This document shows positions 54,081 through 62,297 of a DNA stretch of 64,000 nt, one piece after another. Made by a program: the position numbers and the translations under genes. Location of the stretch: positions 1-64,000 of the forward strand of contig CAWBZX010000031.1 in the NCBI GenBank assembly GCA_963793295.1. Direction: 5' to 3'. The stretch comes from JAHDHW01 sp963793295 (GTDB lineage: Bacteria; Bacteroidota; Bacteroidia; Chitinophagales; Saprospiraceae). The notes beneath the pieces are model-generated. The model was not told where the DNA came from. It ran no database searches and was given only the letters and a program-made list of their open reading frames with translations. The first letter of the stretch is position 1. The number at the start of each line of letters is the position of its first letter.

Positions 54081-57000
54081 ATGAGAAAGCTACGCAAAGT
54101 CTTAATGGCAATGCCATTACTATGCCTGTCTGTAAGTATTATCTTAGCCCAGACCAACGAAAATTCCGTTAATCAAGGATTAAAAGATTTTTATCAAAAA
54201 AGAGCAGCGTTCCAGGATGCTAAATCCGGGAATAATTATTATGTTTTGATCCAGTTTGATAAACTTCCGAATAAAAGCCAAATTTTAGAATTAGAAAAGA
54301 AGCATATTCAATTAATTGAATATCGCTCAAAGAATACTTACCTGGCTATTGTTCCAAAAAATATAGATGAATCGACACTGAAGCGCCTAAATGTAATCGA
54401 CGTACAGAAGCCGGTTGCGACGCAAAAGCTCTTTGAATCGCTCCTGAATAAAGACTATCCAGAATGGGCAGTTCAAGAACCTGGAACAGTAGATATCGCA
54501 ATTGTTTTTTACGAAAAAACACCTCAATCAAAAATACAATCCGTTCTCAATAATTTTAATATTAATATTCTTGAAAACAAACATCGGGGCAATACAACGA
54601 TTGTTGGTCGTATTGCTCATAATAAAATTGAAGAATTAACAAAGTCTGCACTTGTTGCTTATGTTGATGTGATTCAGGAACCCGTTTACATATTGAATCA
54701 TGAAAGTCGATTAGCTCTGCGAACTAATGTTTTAAACAGCACTGCACCTGGAGGTTATGGTTTGTTAGGACATGGCGTGGTAGTAGGAGTAGGTGACGGA
54801 GGCCAGTTAGGGGAACATTTGGATTTTGGATCTCGGGTATTTAACGAAGCAAATGGAACTTATAGCTCTTTTGGAGACCATGGAGACCATGTTGCAGGAA
54901 TCATTGGAGGTGATGGAAGTCTTAATCCACGACACCACGGAATGGCTCCTGATTGTCAGCTGGTCACACAAAAAACCAGCTTGATTACCTATAATGTTGA
55001 AGAATATTTTAACAATTATGGAATGGTGCTGACGAATAATTCTTATGGCACTAGTTTTAACTGCACTACAAATGGTTCATACAATTATTCTGCTCAGACC
55101 TTGGATTGGCAGATGCGTGAATTTCCAGAAGTATTACATGTTTATGCCGCTGGAAATAGCGGTGGTGGTACCTGTGAACCCTATCCGCAAGGATACAAAA
55201 CCGTATTAAGATATTATCAAAGTGCAAAAAATGTATTGACGGTCGGTAATGTTGGAGAAGATAGGATAATTGCATCAGGCAGTAGTAGAGGACCCGTTTT
55301 AGATGGGCGTATTAAGCCTGAGATTTGCGGCATCGGAAAAAGTGTGATTTCTACAGGCCGTGAATATAACTACAAACAAAAAGGAGGGACCAGTATGGCT
55401 GCTCCTTCCGTAACAGGTATATTGGCATTATTAGTTGAAAAATATAGAAATATTAATGCTGGACAAAATCCGGAAGGTGGACTTTTAAAAGCAATAGCTT
55501 GTAATACTGCAGATGATTTAGGTAATCCAGGTCCTGATTATATCTATGGATTTGGATTGATCAATGCCAGGCGAGCAATAGAAACCCTTGAAGACACAAA
55601 TTATTTCATAGATAATATTGACCAGGGAGACAATCACTTACACAATATTACAGTGCCATCAGATACCAGACAATTGAAATTGATGTTGTATTGGCATGAC
55701 AAAGAGGCGGCAGTCTATCCTCAAAAAGCTTTAGTAAACGACCTCGATATTGAATTAATAACGCCAGATGGTTCAACAATTTTACCTTGGGTTTTAAATA
55801 TTGATCCCTCTCATGTAGCTGATATTGCTAGTAGAGGAAATGATACTTTAAATAATATTGAACAAATTACCATTGATTTACCGATGGCGGGTGATTATAC
55901 AATCATTGTTAATGGAACAAATATTCCATTTGGCAATCAACGCTATTTTGTTACTTATGAAACGATTGCTAATGAAATCGTTGTAACGCATCCTTTTGGT
56001 GGGGAAGATCTGATTCCTGGTGATACTGAGTATGTTCAATGGGATGCTGATCCTAATAATACTAATTCTTTTAAAGTAGAATATTCATTAGATGGAGGAA
56101 ATTCATGGCTATTGATTGCTCCTGCAGTTGAGTCGGATAAGCGTTTTGTTAATTGGACTTTGCCAGAGGTAAGTGTGGATAATGCAATCGTAAGAGTTTC
56201 AAAAAATGGAGATGCTGTTTATGGAGAAAGCAATATGTTTTTTAGCATTCTAAGTCCACCCGAAAACTTTGTTGCCGAGACGGTATGCGAGGGAATGATT
56301 GAATTAAGTTGGGATGCAGTGGATTATGCAGTTAGATACCAAGTTTTGATGGACACTGGAGATGAGATGGCCGTAATTGGCACAACCTCCGACACAAGTT
56401 ATGTTGTTGATGATGAACTGGGATTTGGTGAAAAGTATTGGTTTTCTGTAAAAGCTATAAATGTGAATAATCAATCAAGCGAACGCGTCACTGCTCAATA
56501 TGGTATTCCGGAAGATATCGAGACTTGTCCCTGGGAAGATGATCCGATAGCGGAGGCCATTATTACTTCAACAAGAGGTCGGGAAAAAACCCAAAAAAGT
56601 CTTTCTAATGCGGAATCAATTTCTGTGATGGTGAGAAATATGGGTACAAACAGTATAGCTGATTTTAATCTTTATTATAGTATTAATGGAGGCGTTCCAA
56701 TTGAGGAAACATTTACAGGAACAATCGAACCAGGAGATTCGGTGATTTATGAATTTTCGCAAACTGCTGATTTATCTGAAGGAGGGATCCATAATATCGA
56801 TTCATGGGTATTCCTAGATAATGACACCCATAACTTCAATGATAGTATTGTTGGTCAATATGCTGTGGTTCAGATTGAAAACAAGCCTGTTTCATTACCG
56901 TTTTTTGAAAAATTTGATGGAATTGAAAATAATGTTTACACAGAAAACAAACTAGGTTTGGTTGGAGCGCAGAGATGGGATTTTGAAACACAGGGTTTTG

Positions 57001-57986
57001 GGAAGCTGATAGCAAATTCATCAGATGGATCACTGGCGATGAGTCCAACGGTGTTTTCGCAAGCTACGGATATAGATAATTTTTCCATTCTTACGCTTAA
57101 TATGACCAACTTCAATGTTGAAAATAAAAAAGTCGGATTAAATTTTAAATATAAAACTACACCACTGCATGGTACGGTGGAAGCAGCAGAACTTGACAAT
57201 AAAGTACAGATAAGAGGCTCTGATAATGATGAATGGATTATACTTTATAAACTGAATGATAATGAATTGGAATGGAAGTCAGTGGAAGGTCTGAATCTGA
57301 GTGAATTATTACAGGTAAATGGACAAGAATACAGCTCCAGCTTTCAAATTCGATTCAGTCAAAATAATATTTCTGAATGTGAGATTGATGAGATTTCATT
57401 ATTTGATTTGGAGCTAGATACTCCTCACGAAGTCTTACAGATTGTAAACTTTACAGGTGAGTTGGTAGGTGAGAATGTAATTCTTTCCTGGTCTACGACT
57501 ATTGAACCAGTAGACGAAATTTTTGAAATACAGGTAGCCGATAATTATGATTTAGGAAATGATGATGAATTTGAGGTAATCGGAACTGTAAACGGAATTG
57601 GCACAACAACACAACCATATATTTTTAACGACACCAGGCCCGGGAAAAAAGGAAAAAAGTATTATCGTTTAAAGCAGTTTGATGCTGAAGGCAACTTTAC
57701 CTTTTCACCGGTGCTTATGGTGGATTATGATTTCCAAAAAAACGAAGTATTTCCAAATCCTTTCTCTGACTTATTGATTGTTCAGTATAATGGGGAAATT
57801 GAAACAACTGTTGATTTATTTCTTTCTGATAATAACGGACGAATTATTGAACAATTGAGCGCTATAGCTCAAGTTGGAACAAAGGATATAACATTTGAAA
57901 TTAATAAAGAATTACCAGCAGGGATGTATTTTCTCCGGATTGTTAGCCAAGGAAAGGCAAGCTTCCATAAGTTATTTAAAAAATAA
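54081..57986 (+). CDS. T9SS-secreted subtilisin-family (S8) protease
   Basis: 1,301 residues with signal peptide (VLMAMPLLCLSVSIILAQ). The S8 catalytic triad is visible: Asp239 (VGVGDGGQLGEHLDF), His267 (GDHGDHVAGIIGGDG), Ser438 (KGGTSMAAPSVTGILAL), with the oxyanion Asn region AAGNSGGGTCEPY. Downstream are a P-domain-like segment, FN3-type (FVAETVCEGMIELSWDAVDY), and beta-sandwich domains. It ends in a T9SS type A tail (EVFPNPFSDLLIVQYNGEIE, ending GMYFLRIVSQGKASFHKLFKK). It is exported to the surface and probably degrades proteins outside the cell. Confidence 0.93.
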   Translation: MRKLRKVLMAMPLLCLSVSIILAQTNENSVNQGLKDFYQKRAAFQDAKSGNNYYVLIQFDKLPNKSQILELEKKHIQLIEYRSKNTYLAIVPKNIDESTLKRLNVIDVQKPVATQKLFESLLNKDYPEWAVQEPGTVDIAIVFYEKTPQSKIQSVLNNFNINILENKHRGNTTIVGRIAHNKIEELTKSALVAYVDVIQEPVYILNHESRLALRTNVLNSTAPGGYGLLGHGVVVGVGDGGQLGEHLDFGSRVFNEANGTYSSFGDHGDHVAGIIGGDGSLNPRHHGMAPDCQLVTQKTSLITYNVEEYFNNYGMVLTNNSYGTSFNCTTNGSYNYSAQTLDWQMREFPEVLHVYAAGNSGGGTCEPYPQGYKTVLRYYQSAKNVLTVGNVGEDRIIASGSSRGPVLDGRIKPEICGIGKSVISTGREYNYKQKGGTSMAAPSVTGILALLVEKYRNINAGQNPEGGLLKAIACNTADDLGNPGPDYIYGFGLINARRAIETLEDTNYFIDNIDQGDNHLHNITVPSDTRQLKLMLYWHDKEAAVYPQKALVNDLDIELITPDGSTILPWVLNIDPSHVADIASRGNDTLNNIEQITIDLPMAGDYTIIVNGTNIPFGNQRYFVTYETIANEIVVTHPFGGEDLIPGDTEYVQWDADPNNTNSFKVEYSLDGGNSWLLIAPAVESDKRFVNWTLPEVSVDNAIVRVSKNGDAVYGESNMFFSILSPPENFVAETVCEGMIELSWDAVDYAVRYQVLMDTGDEMAVIGTTSDTSYVVDDELGFGEKYWFSVKAINVNNQSSERVTAQYGIPEDIETCPWEDDPIAEAIITSTRGREKTQKSLSNAESISVMVRNMGTNSIADFNLYYSINGGVPIEETFTGTIEPGDSVIYEFSQTADLSEGGIHNIDSWVFLDNDTHNFNDSIVGQYAVVQIENKPVSLPFFEKFDGIENNVYTENKLGLVGAQRWDFETQGFGKLIANSSDGSLAMSPTVFSQATDIDNFSILTLNMTNFNVENKKVGLNFKYKTTPLHGTVEAAELDNKVQIRGSDNDEWIILYKLNDNELEWKSVEGLNLSELLQVNGQEYSSSFQIRFSQNNISECEIDEISLFDLELDTPHEVLQIVNFTGELVGENVILSWSTTIEPVDEIFEIQVADNYDLGNDDEFEVIGTVNGIGTTTQPYIFNDTRPGKKGKKYYRLKQFDAEGNFTFSPVLMVDYDFQKNEVFPNPFSDLLIVQYNGEIETTVDLFLSDNNGRIIEQLSAIAQVGTKDITFEINKELPAGMYFLRIVSQGKASFHKLFKK

Positions 57987-58048
57987 AGAAGATATTCCAT
58001 GAAGATACCTTGATAAGTTGCATAGCAATGATTCTCATTTTGTTGAAA

Positions 58049-58077
58049 GCACCTCTTAATATTAGAGGTGTTTTTTT
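58049..58077 (+). terminator. Terminator of the subtilase gene
   Basis: CACCTCT pairs with AGAGGTG around a 7-base loop, then seven Ts. Confidence 0.88.
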
Positions 58078-58087
58078 AATTAGGTAT

Positions 58088-58130
58088 AAAATGTCAACTT
58101 TTTTTTAATAAAAGTTGACATTTTTTTTCA
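58088..58130. terminator. Second hairpin terminator, A/T flanked
   Basis: AAATGTCAACTTTT pairs with AAAAGTTGACATTT, then a T run; works in either direction. Confidence 0.8.
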
Positions 58131-58372
58131 TTAATTAAAATTATTTTTTCACAATTATTAAGTAAATACGGTTAATGTATTTTACTATAACATTGATAAT
58201 GAATGTTTTACGAAAAATAGATATTATTTTATAAAATCATAAAAATCACACAACATGGTAAAAATGTCTTTGTTCTAGGCATGTAATAGCTTTATAATTG
58301 TATTGTGATTGATAGGGAAATGAAGAAGTAAGGAAAAGTTAGCTAAAAGAGGTTAACAAAATTTAAAAAGAA

Positions 58373-58436
58373 ATATGTTCATGGGATTATAATTTGTTAA
58401 TAGTGAGTCGTCTTGTTCCCAACACGACGACTCGCT
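58373..58436 (+). ncRNA. Duplicated element copy A: core plus hairpin
   Basis: The 26-base core at 58373-58398 is ATATGTTCATGGG then ATTATAATTTGTT, followed by an 11-bp stem (AGTGAGTCGTC, 58402-58412, with GACGACTCGCT, 58426-58436, one G-U pair) that closes a smaller TGTT/AACA stem. The TATAATTTG inside the core is close to a -7 box. The pairing is kept in copy B with different sequence. Confidence 0.5.
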
Positions 58437-58556
58437 GTTATCAGCTTCTCGGAACAAAATAGTTTTCAACTTTGTTTTATTGGTGAGTTGAATAACTAAA
58501 GATCTTGGTCGCAACGTCGATCAACAGCTGGTTGAAAAATCGGCACACAAATTTGG

Positions 58557-58622
58557 ATATGTTCATGGGATTATAATTTGTTGTAGTGAGTCGCGTTTCC
58601 ACCTAAGGTTACGCGACTTTCT
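58557..58622 (+). ncRNA. Duplicated element copy B: core plus hairpin
   Basis: The same 26-base core recurs at 58557-58582, 184 bases after copy A, and is followed by the shared TAGTGAGTCG. The stem here is AGTCGCGT (58589-58596) with ACGCGACT (58611-58618), around an inner ACC/GGT stem, followed by a T-rich stretch. Compared with copy A both arms have changed together, so the stem itself is conserved. Confidence 0.55.
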
Positions 58623-58683
58623 ATTTTTTAGGCCATTCCAAAATGCTTTTCTACCCTTAAAATATCAAACTGAATACGACATT

Positions 58684-58723
58684 AAAAAATAAGGAGCGAC
58701 CTGCTCAGCACGGGCAGATCGCT
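58684..58723 (-). terminator. Terminator of the 58793 gene
   Basis: AGCGA and TCGCT close a stem that also pairs CTGC with GCAG; on the minus strand a T run (58690-58684) follows. Confidence 0.7.
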
Positions 58724-58792
58724 ACCTTTATAGTTAACAATTGGTTTACAGTTTGAATTGACTGAAAATTAAAATTATTTTCGGTCAATTGA

Positions 58793-61700
58793 TTATTGAG
58801 GAGTAATGCTCACATCACCTTTATGCAATTTTGTTTTGCCATCAATATATTCTACTTCAATCAAATACACATAAACTCCTGATTGTAATCTTTGCCCTTT
58901 AAAAGTACCATTCCATCCTTCCTCTTCATGGCTAGGAGCAAAATCAGTTTTGCTGAAAATTTCCCCGCCCCAACGATCAAATAAATGCATTGATTTGATA
59001 CTGCTGACATTTTCTCCAGCATAGACTGTGAAGTAATCATTTACTCCATCATTATTTGGGGTGAAGGCATTTGGTATATAAACATCTCTCTTTGGTATTA
59101 CATGCACTATTATCTCATCAGATGCAGTACATCCAAATTCGTTTGTTACAGTTAAGGTATAAACACCTGATTCGGTTGGTCTTAATGTGGGACTTGGGCA
59201 AGTTCTACAACTTAATCCTTCTACTTCTTCCCAGCTATATGTTACGCCATCAGTAATATTTACAATCGTTTCGATTTGGAAATAATCCCCAAGCGTTAAT
59301 TGTATATCGTCATTAATCGCTACCTGAATACCTGGGGTTTGTTCTATGGTGACGGTTTCTATTGTTGTGCAACCATATTCATTTGAAATGATCACTGAAT
59401 AAGAACCAGTTTTTAAATTTTCTGCATGATTGCTATAGCTGACAGGTTTGCCATCATTATTTAACCATTCAAAAGTATAAGTCATTGTTGAATCAAGTAA
59501 AACGATTCCTGCTGCTCCATTGTCTCCTTCACAATCTGCTTGATCAACAATAATACTTTGGACTTCAGGAACTTCATTTTTGCCCATTTCAATTTGTCCG
59601 ATTGCAGAGCATCCGATTGCATCTGTTACCGTCACTGTATATTTACCGTAGGATAAATCTGTAAGCAGGTTTTTATTTTCTCCATTCATCCATTCATAAG
59701 AGTAAGGTTCTGTTCCTCCGATACCTTCAATTTCAATAATTCCATCCGCATTGCCACAATTTTCAAATCCAATTTCTAAAATTTCAACAGTTACATGATT
59801 CACTTTAATAGAGATGGGATTGGAAATAGCTGTCGACAATGATTCACAGGCATCAGGGTTTGTGATCAGACAAGTCACAGTTTGCTGACTACTTAGACCA
59901 GTTGTGATAAAAATGGAGTCGTTAGTAGAAACCGGAGTACCATCAATCATCCACTGGAAAGAGGCGTTTAATCCAAAATTGCTGCCAGATGCAGTAATAA
60001 TAACTTCTTCTCCTGCACAAATTTCAGAAGTGTTTGATTCAATATTAATTACTGGACTGATGCCGTCTGTGATAATTATTGATACTGGTTCAGATTCAAC
60101 TACATTATTTTCGGAGCAGGTTATGTCAGCAGTTAAAATACAAGAAACAAGCTGGCCATTCAATAGTTGGCTGGTTGTAAATTCAGGTAAGTTAGCACCA
60201 ACATTTAAACCATCGATTTGCCATTGAAACATGGGGTTTTGTCCAAAATTATTTCCAGAAGCGATAAAAGTAATTGGTTCGCCCGGGCAAGTTTCAGTAA
60301 CATTTGGTGTGATAGTGATTGATGGAGGTGTTGAAGATATTACGTTCACAGAAATAGTGTTTGTGATGATTGTGTTTGTCGTAGCACAATTTTGATTAGT
60401 GTTGATAATGCATGTTATGTTTTGTCCCTCAGAAAGAATATCTGTTGTAAAAACCGGACTGTTATTTCCTGTATTAACGCCATCGATTTGCCATTGGAAA
60501 CTTGGATTGTTGCCTAATTGGCTACCGATAACTGTAAAAGTTATTGTTTCTCCTTCACATATTATTGCCTGATCCGCTTCGATGATTGCTTCTGGATTAG
60601 CTGAAGGGACAATGGTTAAAATAATTGGAGCTGATGATATGGTATTTGCTGATAAACAATTATTATCGAAAGTCAATAAGCAATTTACGGAATCCTGATT
60701 GATAAGATTTGAAGCAGTAAAACTCTCTGTGTTTGCACCGATTACCGGAACACCATTTATAGTCCATTGGTAGATTAGGTTAGTTTCATTTTCGATACCT
60801 GAAGTTATGACATTGAAAGTAGCCGATTCATTTTCACAAAAAGTGTTTTCATCTGCAATAATTTCAATAGAAACATTTGAAACAGGATTAATTGGTGCAA
60901 TGAGTACTGGATTGGAAATGTGTGAATAAGAAGTGCAAAAAGTTGATAGTGTCAATTTACATTCAACTACGTCACCATCCATTAAACTTGAACTTGTGAA
61001 AGAAACATCAGATGCTCCGATTACATTTATACCATTAACAAACCATTGTAACTCTGAGCCTGCCATGTCATTTTCAATAGTGGTGTTAAAAGTGTAAATA
61101 ATATCATCGCAAGGGCCTTCTTGTGTTGCCTCAATTGAAACGGTAGGAAGGGCAGAAAGTGGCATGTGGGTTACAAGATAGTTTAATATGTTGGCTATTA
61201 ATTCTTCGCTATTTAATGTACGGACCCAGTCCTGGTCACTTGTTGTAATTATTTTTCCATAAGTTGGCGTAACCGGGCAAAATATAAAGCCCCAATCAAA
61301 ACCGTTATACTCTAGAATTGAATGAATCGTTGAATCGCCAGACCCGTAAGTTCCATACCAAAAATAAGTAAGGGCAGTGACGTTGTTTAGGTTATCTGCC
61401 AGGTCCCCAACTACATACATTGGCGCCAAACTACCTGTCAATTCTCCATCCCAGCTAAAGCTTCCTCCGAGGTTATTTATCAAATAGCTAAATAACTCAT
61501 TTCCAGGAAGGTTGGTTAAATATTCTGATTGAATGTAAAGATTGCCACCTTGTTCGACAAATTGTTTGATAGTTTGTTGACGGTTTTCCGGTAAATTAAT
61601 CAAGCCAGATGAAATAATTAAGATATCTGAGTTACCCAAATTATTGATGTCGTCTAGAAATTCTTGAGAAGAGATGGTCGCATTATAGCCAAGGCTAATG

Positions 61701-61840
61701 GCTATGTTTTGCCAGTTTTCATCCATTTTATGGAGCGGATGGATTGACTGACTTTCAATAATAGTAATGTTAGTGCTGAAAAGTGAGGCAGTGGCAAAGA
61801 AATATACCACCCCCACTAAAATGGTTTTGGTTAAATTCAT
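58793..61840 (-). CDS. T9SS type B secreted Ig-repeat protein
   Basis: 1,015 residues from ATG 61840; a longer frame to 61984 would start inside the promoter. Signal peptide: LVGVVYFFATASLFS. The first ~220 residues (NITIIESQSIHPLHKMDENW, then YIQSEYLTNLPGNELF) look like a glutamine-amidotransferase-like or DUF4350-like domain. About five Ig/PKD-like repeats of ~85 residues follow, each containing F-Q/I-W-x-I-D/N-G (for example NPSFQWQIDGVNTGNN). SprB-type repeats (AITGCSAIGQIEMG-like) come next. The C-terminal T9SS type B domain is IPNAFTPNNDGVNDYF and FDRWGGEIFSK, ending GVYVYLIEVEYIDGKTKLHK. Cell-surface protein, possibly gliding-related. Confidence 0.9.
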   Translation of the reverse strand: MNLTKTILVGVVYFFATASLFSTNITIIESQSIHPLHKMDENWQNIAISLGYNATISSQEFLDDINNLGNSDILIISSGLINLPENRQQTIKQFVEQGGNLYIQSEYLTNLPGNELFSYLINNLGGSFSWDGELTGSLAPMYVVGDLADNLNNVTALTYFWYGTYGSGDSTIHSILEYNGFDWGFIFCPVTPTYGKIITTSDQDWVRTLNSEELIANILNYLVTHMPLSALPTVSIEATQEGPCDDIIYTFNTTIENDMAGSELQWFVNGINVIGASDVSFTSSSLMDGDVVECKLTLSTFCTSYSHISNPVLIAPINPVSNVSIEIIADENTFCENESATFNVITSGIENETNLIYQWTINGVPVIGANTESFTASNLINQDSVNCLLTFDNNCLSANTISSAPIILTIVPSANPEAIIEADQAIICEGETITFTVIGSQLGNNPSFQWQIDGVNTGNNSPVFTTDILSEGQNITCIINTNQNCATTNTIITNTISVNVISSTPPSITITPNVTETCPGEPITFIASGNNFGQNPMFQWQIDGLNVGANLPEFTTSQLLNGQLVSCILTADITCSENNVVESEPVSIIITDGISPVINIESNTSEICAGEEVIITASGSNFGLNASFQWMIDGTPVSTNDSIFITTGLSSQQTVTCLITNPDACESLSTAISNPISIKVNHVTVEILEIGFENCGNADGIIEIEGIGGTEPYSYEWMNGENKNLLTDLSYGKYTVTVTDAIGCSAIGQIEMGKNEVPEVQSIIVDQADCEGDNGAAGIVLLDSTMTYTFEWLNNDGKPVSYSNHAENLKTGSYSVIISNEYGCTTIETVTIEQTPGIQVAINDDIQLTLGDYFQIETIVNITDGVTYSWEEVEGLSCRTCPSPTLRPTESGVYTLTVTNEFGCTASDEIIVHVIPKRDVYIPNAFTPNNDGVNDYFTVYAGENVSSIKSMHLFDRWGGEIFSKTDFAPSHEEEGWNGTFKGQRLQSGVYVYLIEVEYIDGKTKLHKGDVSITPQ

Positions 61841-62297
61841 GGATATTGGGATTCGTTTCCTAGGGGAGAAGTCTGTTAATAAACCAATTGTCTTCGGAGG
61901 GAAAGTTTTGTAAAATTGTAAATGGAGGGTGGTTAAGTTTTGGATAAGTGATTCAAATATAGTAGCTAAACTAAAACAGCGCAAGTTTTATTTCTTTTAT
62001 TCAATCCTTTTACTCGAATTAATGTGACAGGCAATTTTGGTTATAAAAATTTGAAAGTCAATTATTTGAGTAATTATTAAGAATAAATATGACAAAATAA
62101 TATATTGAAATATATCAATCTTAACTAAAAATGACCTTTCTTTTTTAAAAACAGGTATCGTTTTAGCAATGAAGAATGGTTTTGCTATTTTTTTGAAGTT
62201 TCGTGACTTGCCAAAATTTGACAAACACCAACTTAGGAAAGTGTGCTATTATTTTAAAAATTCAGCAAAGTTGATTTTGTGCAATATCGAGAGGTCT
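61841..62297. other. Intergenic region between two minus-strand genes
   Basis: 457 bp. Apart from the promoter at 61954-61984, it holds only AT-rich sequence with no credible frame or strong hairpin. Confidence 0.65.
61954..61984 (-). promoter_or_regulatory. Bacteroidota-type promoter for the 61840 gene
   Basis: On the minus strand TTG (61984-61982), a 20-base spacer and TATATTTG (61961-61954). Start of transcription is expected near 61947, giving a leader of about 107 bases and supporting ATG 61840. Confidence 0.75.

Larger units (their letters stand above)
57987..58792. other. 806-bp intergenic region with terminators and a duplicated RNA-like element
   Basis: No plausible coding frame was found. 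It holds two terminator hairpins just after the subtilase, a duplicated 26-bp core each followed by a hairpin (58373-58436 and 58557-58622), and a terminator for the opposite gene (58684-58723). Confidence 0.8.

Noticed and set aside
58373..58622. Pair of ATATGTTCATGGG copies as a CRISPR remnant or attachment site
   Set aside because: Only two copies with a 184-base spacing, each followed by its own hairpin; no cas genes or integrase are nearby.
61841..61984. 48-residue N-terminal extension of the Ig-repeat protein
   Set aside because: The extension overlaps a well-formed promoter and would place the signal peptide internally.
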